A DNA stretch of 64,000 bases from Mermis nigrescens (taxonomy: Eukaryota; Nematoda; Enoplea; Mermithida; Mermithidae): contig JAVLUZ010000261.1 of NCBI GenBank assembly GCA_036768485.1, positions 558,001-622,000 of the forward strand, written 5' to 3'. Below, piece by piece: positions 1-11,400 of the stretch (position 1 is the first letter of the stretch; every line of letters starts with the position of its first letter). The notes beneath the pieces were generated by a model. It was given only the letters and a program-made list of their open reading frames with translations, did not search any database and was not told the DNA's origin. Made by a program: the position numbers and the translations under genes.

Positions 1-235
1 CATGTTATGAGGCGCAAAAGTCTAAATGAAACAGAAAAAGTAGGCAGGATTATAAATAGAAAACTTCATAAAAACGAAAAGAAAACAGAAAAAGGAACGT
101 AAAAAATCATAAACAAACGAGGTCATCAGAGAGGAACTAGGCTGCTTCAGTTTCGTGCCTTTAATCCTCTGACTGTCGCTGCAACCTAGCAGCACCAGTC
201 TAGGCGGCTAGACTGCCTCTCATTATGAAAAAAGA
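1..235 (+). repeat. Dispersed repeat, copy at the left edge
   Basis: GAGGTCATCAGAGAGGAACT, CTAGGCTGCTTCAGTTTCG and CCTTTAATCCTCTGACTGTC recur inverted at 28380-28620. It is truncated by the window edge. Confidence 0.7.
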
Positions 236-1341
236 AGAAAAAATCAATTAAATAAATAAATAAATAACAAAATGAATAAACAAACGAATTAAAAGTTTAG
301 ATATTATAAATATCATGATAATAAATGATAATAATAATATTATTATAGATAATAAAAAAAGGAAGATGAATAAAAAATATATACATAATTAAATAAATAA
401 ATGCAGTAAAAAATAAATAAAATAAAAACATTGTAAACCTACACGTGCAAACTGCCGTACCTGGCCTGTTCAATCACGTGAGGAAATACAATGAGTAAAT
501 AGATAGCGAGAGCGAGACAGGAATAGAAAATCTACATCAATGTGCCCCAATACTATAAATACGTATAATTATAATAATATCATTAAAAACATTATTTATA
601 GATCAACTGGAGTAAATGCAGAATATGGATTCTTCAGAAATCCGCAAAAATAGCTCAAGAAACTTCGTATTTTTCACAAAACATGCTGAATTCGTAAAAA
701 TAAGGCGCGGAAAACAAGTCTAAACTGGCCATTGTTTTCCAAAATTTTTCAGATTTTATTGCTAAATTCGTGTTCTTCGTGATTTAGCACTAGTACATAA
801 AATTCACGTTTTTAAAGTATTTTCGCTAAAAAATTATGATTTTTCGTGTTATTTCCGATATGCTGATGACGAATTACTAATCGTTCTGCCAAAAAATTGT
901 TTTTTTCAACTTGATGCGCAGATTTATGCAAATCTTCGTCCAAACGCCTAAAATTAGACCTAAACAGCTATGTGTCGACATAAACGGGGGTAATACCGAT
1001 CTAAGCAGCCTATAATTCTGCTTGATCTTAAAGGAAGTCTAAGCCTAAGAAAAATATAAAGAGAAACTGACTTATGTACAGGATAAATGCCAAACTGCAC
1101 TTTCTTAAGCACTGTTGAATTGTGAACTTTAGGGTCCTAGCTCCCTCAGTATTAAACGGATATTCATGAAAAAACTTTTCGCGCTTTTCCATCTTTTCTG
1201 CAAGTTTTGTATAGAAATCCGAACTTTCTTAACTGATTTTTAGCCATTTCTGATCGAACCCATATTCTGCACTTTAGCTACATGCGCTATGCGATATTTT
1301 TAGGCGTATGCAGTAGCTACACCATACTTGTTGTCTGCAAC
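236..1341. other. Gene-free AT-rich sequence
   Basis: Runs of AATAAATAAATA and ATAATAATA to about 450, then unstructured AT-rich sequence. No coding signal or clear repeat was recognised. Confidence 0.6.
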
Positions 1342-1722
1342 CATACATGCACAGCATAGGAATTAAGGGGGGGGTTAAATTTCTAAGTGCCTTTTTTGGG
1401 CTCAAAAATGGTGGTTACGCTTCAAAAACGTGTTTCGTCGTTTCTGACGATTCTTTTTCTAGAACATAAAAATAAAAATAAATTTCAAAACAAATTAAGA
1501 AAGTCGAATAAATTCAACAAAACACAGCGAAAACATGAGCGGATGGCGCGAAGCGCCGAAAATTTGACATTTTTGAGCAAAGAGATAAGTAAAAACACTT
1601 AAAAGAGCACCTTTTCTACGAATTTTTCAGAAGATTCGTCAATTCTGAGCGGGGTGAAAAAATTTCTGGGGGGGGTGAAAATTTTCAAGGGAGGGGGTAA
1701 AACCCCCCCAAGATCATGTATG
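1342..1722 (+). repeat. Interspersed repeat family B, copy 1
   Basis: CATACATGCACAGCATAGG to AGATCATGTATG, about 380 bp, with TTTCGTCGTTTCTGACGATTC in the core and GGCGCGAAGCGCC. Other copies: 2900-3298 (minus), 8111-8560, 12695-12783 plus 18264-18587 (split), 34880-35408, 47993-48391, 54594-54957. Confidence 0.8.
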
Positions 1723-1910
1723 ATTGTTGTAACGGTTCGGAATTCCGGGTTGGAGGGCGAGTAAATCACTCTAAGTTTTGGCCAAAAATGGCTAGAGAAT
1801 AATTAAAAATACTTAGTCAAAAAACGAACGTTTTTGCCAACGATTGGGGGAGGGGCTAAAATTTTCTGACTTTTGGGGGATTGGGTATACAAGTTTGGGT
1901 GGATGATAAT

Positions 1911-2893
1911 CCGGTATTTTTGCAGCACGTCTCCACTTTCAGAAAAATGCATTATCGAAAAATGTTCTTTTCTGCAAAAGTCATCGATTTTAGTCGTACT
2001 TATTTAATCCGCTGATGTCGAATATGATAGTCATTATTAAAAACAAGCGTATGTCTAATTATATATGCAATTTTATGCAAATTATATTCAAATTTGAAGT
2101 CGTGCATGCTCGCTTGTGGCCTGATTTGATTAGCTGATTACGAATATAATAAAGATTTTTCTTAGAAAGGCAGGTATCGTTTTACATTTTTTGTTTTTCA
2201 TTTTCAATTTTTCTCATTTTTTAATGTTTTGTGTTTTTAGTTTATTTTTTTGAATTTTTTTCTCATTTTTTATGTAGGTACGGATACGACACAGCGGTAC
2301 ATTATGCGCGAGATAGCCATATAATTTAAATCTACGTAATGTACATTCATTTCATGTACTTCATATAAATAAATTTGAAAAAAATTTCAAAAAATTAGAT
2401 ATGAAAAATTAAATTGGAGAGATTAAAAAATTATAAATATTTAAAAAACTTTAGAAATTAAAAAAATTTAAAAAAGAAAAATTGAAAAATTGAAAAAATA
2501 AAAAAAAATAAAAAAATACAAAAATGAGAAGAAATAGAGGAAAATTTTAAAATTAAAATAGAACGAAAAAAATTAAAAAACGAGAAAAAATGAAAAAATT
2601 ATAGATTAAAACAAAAAAATTTAAAATAATAGCCACTTTTCTTTTGAAAATGTTCATTATTTTCGCAATCAGCTAAGCAAATCAGGTCACAACCGGTCAT
2701 GCACAAATTTTATAATGAAGATAATTTGCATAAATTTGCATACATATATGATTAGATATAAGCGTTTTTGTATAAAATAGACCATCATGTTCATCAGCGT
2801 ATCAAATATGACTATAATCGATGGCTTCTGCAGAAAAAAAATTATTCAAGGATACGTTTTTCCGAAGTTGGAGACGTGCTGCGATAATACCGG
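1911..2893. mobile_element. Long foldback element, about 980 bp
   Basis: 1911-2170 (CCGGTATTTTTGCAGCACGT..) is inverted at about 2630-2893 (..ACGTGCTGCGATAATACCGG) with about 75-80% match by eye. The loop is a T-rich half followed by an A-rich half that could also pair. Copies of family B flank it in opposite orientations. Confidence 0.8.
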
Positions 2894-2899
2894 GGGACC

Positions 2900-3298
2900 C
2901 ATACATGATCTGGTGGATTCAAACCCTTTCTAGAAAAATTCTCATCCCTTAGAAATTTTTTCACCCCACTCAGAATTCGCGATTTTTTTAAGTTTCCAAA
3001 AATTCCTGAAAAGTCGTAGAAAAGATGTTCCTTCAGGCGTTTTTTAGTTATCTATTTGTTCAAGAGTGTCAAATTTTCGTTATTTCGCGCCGTATACTCA
3101 TGTTTGCGCTATATTTTGTTTAATTTTTTTCGACGTTTTTGGAATTTTTTAAAAATTTTGTTATTATGCTCTAGAAAGATAGTGCATCGTCGGAAACACC
3201 GAAAAACTACATTTTTGACGCGTATCAACCATTTTTGGGCCCAATAGAAGCACCTTAAAATTTCATCCCCACCAGAATTTCCTTGCTTTGCATGTCTT
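2900..3298 (-). repeat. Interspersed repeat family B, copy 2
   Basis: CCATACATGATCTGGTGG to TTTGCATGTCTTG, inverse of copy 1. Together with copy 1 it brackets the foldback at 1911-2893. Confidence 0.78.
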
Positions 3299-3715
3299 GG
3301 GGACCCCCTAACCCAACATATACATAGGGACGGGTAAGAGGGGGTATAGGTCAAGAGTTAGGTACTGCCGAGCATTTTGAGCCAAACAGTGTAATTTCAA
3401 GCTATTTTGACTTAAAAATAGCCAAAAACTCAATTTAATATAGCTAAAATCCCGAGTTTTACCTCTCCCTGTCCCCAAGATCTCGATTTTACCCCTCACT
3501 GGCCAACCTGAGCTTGCGCATCAATGCCCCAAACCCCTGCCGTGTTACACGTTTGATCAACACTGTGCGTGTATTTATGCAACCCACTCGTTCTTCAAAG
3601 GATTTAGTGGTTCTTTGAAAATTACGAACCTTTATCTAATGGACGATAAGGAGAACGTACAAATCGATACTAGTCACACATCAGGTATATGCGTACACCT
3701 TTATTTATGTGTGCT

Positions 3716-3902
3716 CATAAATGTAATAGGAGGTGAGTGATTTCCCCATCCAAAGTTGGTCGTCCCTCATCTACCCTAAGACCGCAATTTTCAACCCTCC
3801 CCATTTTTGGGAAAAAGATGCATTTTTGGGCAATTTTTAAGTGCTTTTCTGCCATTTGGGTCATAAATTCAAGGTCATTTTCACTAAAAATGGCCTGATG
3901 AC
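3716..3902 (-). mobile_element. Diverged copy of the CATACATGTAAC MITE family, split by a later MITE
   Basis: Begins CATAAATGTAAT and carries CCCCATCCAAAGTTGGTCG and GGGAAAAAGATGCATTTTTGG, like the copies at 12312 and 59049. The right part is interrupted at 3903 by a family A MITE and may resume to about 4180. Confidence 0.55.
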
Positions 3903-4147
3903 CATACGTGGGCAGCAAGAAAATTCTGGTGGGGGGTGTGCAAGATATTTTGAAGGTCAAAAAATGGCCTTAAAAATGGTGGTATGGCGATAAAAACACC
4001 ATTTTTCGGCGTTTCTCATCAAGCACTATCCATTGGCATAAAAAAATTGCGAAAATAACGGGGGAAAATTTTTCAAAAAATTGAATTCTGGAGGTTATTT
4101 TGATTTCTGGGGGTGCATACCCCCCAAACTCCCCACGCCCAGGTGTG
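3903..4147 (+). mobile_element. hAT-type MITE family A, copy 1
   Basis: Ends CATACGTGGGC and, on the other strand, CACACCTGGGCG; perfect 8-bp duplication ctgatgac at 3895-3902 and 4148-4155. The core carries TTCTCATCAAGCACTATCCA and runs of G and C. It is inserted in a diverged copy of the CATACATGTAAC family. Confidence 0.9.
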
Positions 4148-4155
4148 CTGATGAC

Positions 4156-5122
4156 CCTCTTAAAAGTTTGCGCTGTTACGTGTCCGTGTGCGCCGGGTAC
4201 AAACAGCTGTTTCGAAATAGATTAATACTTCTTTATTCCACTTATTCGGTGTAGGTATTAAGCTAATTCTTTTATTAATTAATTCAATTATTAAGCTAAT
4301 TCTTTTATTAATTCCTTCTAACTATCCTCATTCTTTACGTTTCCTTCGTATTTTATGCTTGCGTTTCTTGAGAATTTCGTGCCTTGACTTATTTGATGTC
4401 AGGTGGCTGACATAATAGGGAATGATCAAGCTATTTGCAAGCCTTAGCTACTGTATGCCGACCTTCAGAGGCATGAATCGTTCATCTCAAACGTAATATT
4501 TTGTGTTGACGCAGTAAGATTGGTTTAAAAAAAGTGCCGAAATTGACCCAGGAATTCAAATAAGTAGTTCACTGAATACTGAATGGTTTCATAAAATGTT
4601 GCATTTTGTTCATTTCATGCCAAAGTATGTGTACGTAAGTAGTCTAATCTTAATCTAATCTTAATCTAAAGTAATCTAATCTTAATCCTAAACTAATCTC
4701 TTAACTAGTCTAACTAATCTACTACTCTCTCTCTCTCTTTCTTGTAACTAATCTTTTTAGGGCTCTTAAGACGATAGATTCTTACCTTTTTTGGAGTATT
4801 TAAAGATCCTCTTTTTTGAACTTTAAAGTTTAAAAAATTACGCCATTGTTTAATTAAACTGAACAATCTATGATCAAAAAATGGCTATTCAAGGTGATAA
4901 TTTAACCAAAAATCGCAAAAGACGCTTGAACAGCCTATGTCATCCAATTTTAAGAGAATGGAAAATTCTGCGGAGGTCAGTCGCATTTAGCAAAGGTCGG
5001 CGCTCGGTATTCAGCAGCTTTGCTGAATGAAGGAAGGCCAGAATTCAATTTTGAATTGACAAAAAAATTTAAGTAGTTTTTTAAATTTTAAATTTTAAAT
5101 TTTAGAATTCCGCTTCATTTAG
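4156..5122. other. Gene-free sequence before the first visible DEPDC7-like exon
   Basis: Contains a TAATTCTTTTATTAATT duplication (4258-4312), a TAATCTAATCTTAATC simple tract (4640-4735) and a CTCTCT run. A first exon or promoter of the DEPDC7-like gene may lie here, but none can be named. Confidence 0.5.
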
Positions 5123-5406
5123 GGTCCTTCCGGGCTACCAAAATCTGGTACCAAATTCTAAAGGCATTGCAAGAGAATGTACCACGTATCCCTCACAAGC
5201 CCTATTTATCCTACAATAGCAGTAAAAAAGAAGCCGCGATGCGGAGTGGCGATTTTGAGCATCTTAAAACCGAAGCCCAAATCGAAGATAACGTCGAGTC
5301 GATAGTTTTTACTGGCTTAAGCGCCGTTACTGCGCTTGAAAATTTTTTGACGGCTAATCGCGAAAATTTAGGCATGAGGGAAGTGACCAGAGCGAAAGTT
5401 TTTAAA
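5123..5406 (+). CDS. DEPDC7-like exon 1 (first visible exon): start of DEP domain
   Basis: Acceptor catttag at 5117-5122, donor gtaagt at 5407, phase 0 at the donor. Decodes to GSFRATKIWYQILKALQ, then a variable stretch and SIVFTGLSAVTALENFL. The frame is also open back to a second possible acceptor (tttag, exon from 5106). No credible ATG lies in the exon before the DEP core, so at least one upstream exon is expected. Confidence 0.7.
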
Positions 5407-8400
5407 GTAAGTGTCCGTAAAATAGGCAGGATGGAGTTAAAGTTGAAAAATCTGATTGAAACCTTTTAAACTCGGGTCAAAGTCGCGTATTTCAGTAGGA
5501 AAATATTATGGAAAATATGTAGCTATTTGCGGCGTTTTTCAATTTTCGTTTTGTTTACGTCTAAAATTTTTTGTTTGTGAAATTAGCCGATTCAATAAAA
5601 TAGTTGTGCGTAATATAATTTGATAGCGTGATTACGCAAACGTAAAAATGTATCAAACACATATACCTATTTGGAGTGAATCTTATGCCCTAAATCATGA
5701 ATAGTTTTACATTTTTATCGTAAACTGAATATTTATATGTATACGTAATCCCAGGGGCGGATTTAGGGGGGGGCGGCCGCCCCCCATTGGCCCAACATAG
5801 TGGGCAAAATTAAGGATTTTTGAGCGATTTAGCGATTTTCTGCTTAAAACGGCTAATTTTTCCGCCCAAGTCAGGGTTCCGCCCCTTAGGTACCGCCCCC
5901 TAGGAACATCCTGGATCCGCCACTGGCAGATTTCGAAATTTTAAATTTAACGAGATTAATTTTTATGTTTTTTAAGCTTTGCGAAATACTTTTGCGCGAT
6001 GGATATATCGAGCAAGTGGATGTGGTTTTAGGTCAAAGGAATTTAGAAAAATTTAAGTCAAATGCTGAATTTCTGGCTGATGATCAAACAGCTTACAGGC
6101 TCAGCAATAATTAGTAAGTTGTTGTTTTTTTTTGCAATAAATCGTGTCGCGAGTGATGATTTACATATTTGAGGAAGTAAATATTTAAACGTTTGTATTT
6201 TGAAATAATTGGCAAAAGCGTGGCCGCAAATTGGTCTTAATGAAATTTAAATTTACTTCCATCTTTTTTCCCGATCCTTTTATTTTATCTTAAATGTTAG
6301 AGAACTTGAAATCCAGAATTTAAAAGTCTAGAGTCGAAGTTTGATGCTTATTAAAAAGTCACCTTATTGCGTTTATGCTTCTCACTATTTAAAGTATCCA
6401 ATTTTGACTTGTTTCGTCGCTTTTGTAAGTAAAAAATATAAGAATTTGTCAAAAATTCTGACTTTTAGATCATTTTAACCTCATTATAGGCACTTTACGG
6501 GTAAACAAAACAGAAATGTAATAGTCGGCGCGAAGCGCTCAAAAAATATATCGTTTTTGCTACTTCCGTTCCCAAAAATAATGCAGAACATGTGTCATAG
6601 TTCAAAATCGTCTGACAGTGAATCGAGCCTTTGACCCTGAGATAGGGGTAATACCCCTCACCCCCGCTATGGAAATATGTGGTGCTGTCCTGTACATACG
6701 TTGCGGGTACTTTTACCATTCTTTTGAATATATCCTTGCTTACGATTTTGCTCACCTTTTTTTGTTATTCGCTACTTTCTATCCTATTTTTCATTATTTC
6801 TGTTATTTTGTTACTTTTTATACAATTTTTATATTATTTTTTAATTATTATTTCATCTCGCTTTTCATTTCAATTGTAATTTTCCACGAATTTTTGTAAG
6901 AATCATTTTTCATTCATAATTATTTTATCTATGCATTTTTTATTTTTCCAAATTGCAGTTTTCGTATTATTCTATAACCCTGCTCACACTTCGTCTCTAT
7001 TTGTTCATTTTCACGCTTTTAGCTTTGGTAGTGTAAATAACGCCGAATCGGAAAAGGGTTTACACCGTTTTCCAATGCACTTGCTATCAACACCAAACGC
7101 ACGACGACCGGATCAGTCGTCCGACTGCTCCCCTATGTTGTTCGAAACGGATAAAAGCGTTTCCTCACCTCTTGGCAAAATGCCAAGAAAGGTATTTAGG
7201 ATTGTTGAACTCGATACCTAATTTAGCTCTTATAATTTAAATGCCTTAGTATAATTTTTCGAATACGAGTGATAAACGTATATAAGTTTTCGAAATTTCC
7301 GAAATCTATTTATCTAAAGTTTCAGACTTAGAGTTTGGAGTGGGACAAGGCTATACATGGGATTGGAGCATAGGTGGGCGGCACCAAAATTCTGGGGGGA
7401 GGTGCAAGATTTTTCAAAGATAAAAAAATGGCCTTAAAAATGGTGGTATGGTGAAAAAACACCATTTTTCAACGTTTCTCATCGAGCACTATCCATTGGC
7501 ATAAAAATTGCGAAAAAAACATTAAAAAATTTCAAAATTGAATCCTGTGGGGGTAGCGTTGTTAAAGTTAACTAATGGTTAACTAATGCACTAGTTAACT
7601 AGGTTTTTTAGGCCTAGTTAATCACACTAACTAATAACTAGCTCCGAAGTGTCAGTGGTGTGATTAATCAATAACTTAGTTATTTTTGGTTACTTAATTT
7701 AGTTAGTAACAAGTCCATTTTTTGAAACACGGTCGTAAGTGTACGTTAATTACTGTAGAGCAACAACGTATAATTTTATTTTATATGGTTTTGTGGCTAG
7801 TAACGCAACGGGCAAACGCCTGCTGTGCAATAATGGGATAGTGATTAGCCTTCATCAGTGTCTGGTGATCCGGAATTAATTGAGTGCGACAATGACACTG
7901 AACTTGACAGGAGTCCATCTGTTACTATATCAACAATATCGTCTAGTAGAAGTGTCTCATCTTTGAGCAATTATCAATCAAAACCACCCACCTGTACTAG
8001 CCTTATACAGCAAAATAACAAAATGAGTTTCCCTTCTTGTACATAGAAGTATAGTGTAGAAAATCTCACGCTCTGGTGTATGGAGGGGCAACCAATTTAA
8101 ACCAGGAATCAAATATGCACAGCCTGGAAATTCCGAGGGTGAAATTTTGAAGTGCCTTTTTAGTCTTAAAAACTTTGAATGCGCGTCAAAAAAATCATTT
8201 TTCAGCGATTCTGACGATGCTCTATCTTTTTAGTGCGCAAAACATACAGAAATTTCGAGAAAAGATTTAAACTAATTCGAGTTAAAATTCGAATTAATAT
8301 AGTCAAAGAATGTTTGAAAATAATGTAAATAATTTTTCTCTTACTTTCTTAAATTCCGAAAACTTTACACTTTCGAGCAAACAGAAAATGATTAAAAACC

Positions 8401-11400
8401 AAAAAGCTTAAAACATCATTTTTGTCTAAGATTTTTTGAAAATGTTTTGAAAATCTTGAATTCTACTGAGAGTGAAAAAACTTCTGATGGGGGAAGGGGT
8501 GAAACCCTCGCTAAGGGACTGAAAATCCCTCCACCCAAGCTCCCCTCCAAGATTATGCATGGTCCCATCCCCTATGTTATTTATGCACGATATAATCTAA
8601 CGCGCATTATACACAACAACTGATACGAAGGGAACATCCATTATATTTGACTTATTACGCACAGGTTCTTGGAAAGCATTATTTGTATTCCTAGATGAGC
8701 GACAATCTAATTCTGGGAGGGTCTGATGGGGCTAAATCGTGAAAAAAGTACCAAAAATTCAATTCTAATACTCTGTCGGATTTCTCAGAGAGTTTTCCGG
8801 ATTCTTGGGGGAGGGGGTTCCAGACAGTGAACGACCGGGCCCAAAATTTGGCCGGGACCGGGCTCTAGAGGCCGAAACCGGGACTCAATATGTTATGCTA
8901 TGTAGGTATAGGCATGTGTGTGTGCGTCACCATATTTTTAGTGTGTGTGTGTGTTTGTTTTTAATGTATAAATGTTATCAAAATAAGCATATCTGTCTGT
9001 CTTCCAGCCTATTAATTGACTGCAGATTTCAATAGCGAAACAGTGTATATAAGACCAAATTATCATTAGAATGGTTTTAAATACTTTCTAATGTAGCTCA
9101 ATACAAAATCCTTCTAATCAGCTTTAAACAGACGGATTTTTCATGTTGCTGTCCAAAAACATTGTGTTTTACCCATATTTGTGTCAGGAAACTGGAAATA
9201 GGAATGTTCTTCAGATTGAATAACGATTTTTGTACCTGTTGATTTACAATTTTCGTGAATTGTGCGCAACAATTTTTGAGTTTTAACAAACAGCACATAA
9301 AGTGAAGCGTGTACATACACATGTTTGGCCAATGTGATGCGTAGGTAGGTATATAATATGTGTTTTCACAAGTATAAAATTTTATTCTTAGTTAACTAGT
9401 TAATTTACGCCTAGTTAATCAATAACTTAACTTGGCCAGTTTCGCTACTCCGAGTTAATAATAACTAATAACTAAGCCATTTTTTACTAACTTTAACAAC
9501 GCTATGTGGGGGTATTTTGGTTTCTCGGGGGAGGTGTGCATACCCGACGCCATACATGGACAAAGGCCGGTCTTCCCATTGATACCGGCTGTCCAATTAT
9601 TTGGTTGGCTGTCCTTGTACTAGATGGTTGCTTGGTTGGTTGACTGGTTACATAGTGGTTAATTGGATAATTATTGATTGTTTGACTGATTATTGGTCGG
9701 TTAGTCATTGATTGATTGGCTGATTAGCTGATTTTCGAATGGTTTTCACGTATTTTCCTGAATTCATATTCCATTTTCTAGTTGATTGACTGATTTTAGA
9801 GTCATTTTTGTGAATTCCCATAATTTTTCTTCTATTTGTTCAAAATTTCTAAATTTTCCATCGATACCGGCAACTCTAACCATTAATACCGACCCGGTTC
9901 CCATTGATACCGGGTTGGAAGAAGTTGCACGATTTGTCCATGTATGCCCGCCGCCCAGGTGTGGATGGGAGCAATTGGACTCTGCAGGACCATTAATGCA
10001 CGGCAGGGCCGATCTAGGGGTTAGCTGGTCTATTTACATTATTATTATTATTGTTCTTGTTATGTATTACCCCTCACTCCCCTAACTGAAAGGTCTGAAA
10101 TTTAGGTACTGTTGAGTAATTATTCCGGTCCAAAACAGATTATTTCCAAGAAATTTTGACCTAAAATGCATACCAAATTAATACATTTAACTGTCGCATA
10201 AATCCCCGTTTTCACCCTTCCTTGCTACACGTTCTTTATTTCACCTCTTGCTGTCTCTGACCACCCCGATTTTTTCGCATCTGTGTCGGAGGGGGTGGGG
10301 GTCAGCTATACAGCTTTTTGAAGTCAATCTAGCATAAAAAACTGGTATAAGTGCTAAAATAGCATAAAAGTATATTAATACACAGTTTCTGATCATTTTA
10401 AAGCACTCCAGTAGAAGAATGTTCGTTTTCATTAGTTTTTGGTTTTCATTTCGCCTCATTTTCTGCCGAAAATGTCCCACTTATCTTTTTCCATTCTGTG
10501 GTCTGGACCCCTAAACCTCCGTTCACGTGCGTGTTTGAACTTAATAAAACTGCCCAAAATTAGGAAGACTCCCAAATTAATTTTTCGCGATTCTTCTCCT
10601 GGCAGTAAATAGAAGTTGATGATTGAATCATTTGCATATTCGAGCAAGAGTACGTTTTTCATCTAGTTTTCACACTAAATGTTTTATTTTACTTTTTTGA
10701 TCCATTTTCCGTTTTTGCGAGTTTTAGTCGGTTTTTCTACCATTATTTATTCGTTGTTTGTCTTAATATTTTTGTTCTATTTTACATTCTTTCCAATCAT
10801 TCTAATTTGGATAAGGCTGTATATAACTTACTGTGTTAAAAATTGGCACTCGTAGCTGGTCCTTTTCTGGATTTTTTAAAATTTGAATCCCCGATTTACT
10901 TGCAAAGCTGCATTTCAAAATGTAATAAATTTTTGAAAATCAGTGAAAATGCAATGAGAAGGTGTTTTCGGCTGCTTAGGTCGAGATCGCTCCGCTTAGA
11001 TTGATGGTAAAAAGAATATTTTCAGGCCGTTTCGCCAGTGTTGAGGCCGAAAAGTTCGTCGTCAAAAATCAGCCCGCGACCAGTTTCCTCCGCCTCTTTA
11101 GCCGAAAGCGAAATGGATTGCAGCGATTGCTTTACACTAACGACCGATTCGAAGTGTAAAGCGCATTCGGTCGAGTCGTTGAGTGTTAACTCCGACTCTA
11201 CTTTTACCGAATACGAAGATTTCGAAAAGACATTGGGCTGTTCGGGTATGATGACGAAAAAAGTTTTAATTCGAGAAATGAAAAGAATGGTTTAAAAGGA
11301 ATGAATACAGTGCTCGTTATGAAACATGACGCACTATAATCGTCAGATTTATATCAGATGATGCGTCGCGAGCGCCGCGTTTCGTCTATAATGCGCTATC

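Larger units (their letters stand above)
7369..9963 (+). mobile_element. hAT-type MITE family A, copy 2, split by two nested elements
   Basis: Begins CATAGGTGGGC and ends CCCAGGTGTG, with duplications gattggag / gatgggag (7 of 8). Two elements have inserted: the TAGCGTTG element at 7554-9504 and the CATACATGGACAAA element at 9551-9946, each with its own 8-bp duplication. Confidence 0.85.

Noticed and set aside
6618..6899. Hydrophobic Phe/Ile/Tyr-rich frame
   Set aside because: T-rich intron sequence; no splice or family support and it overlaps an intron of the DEPDC7-like gene.
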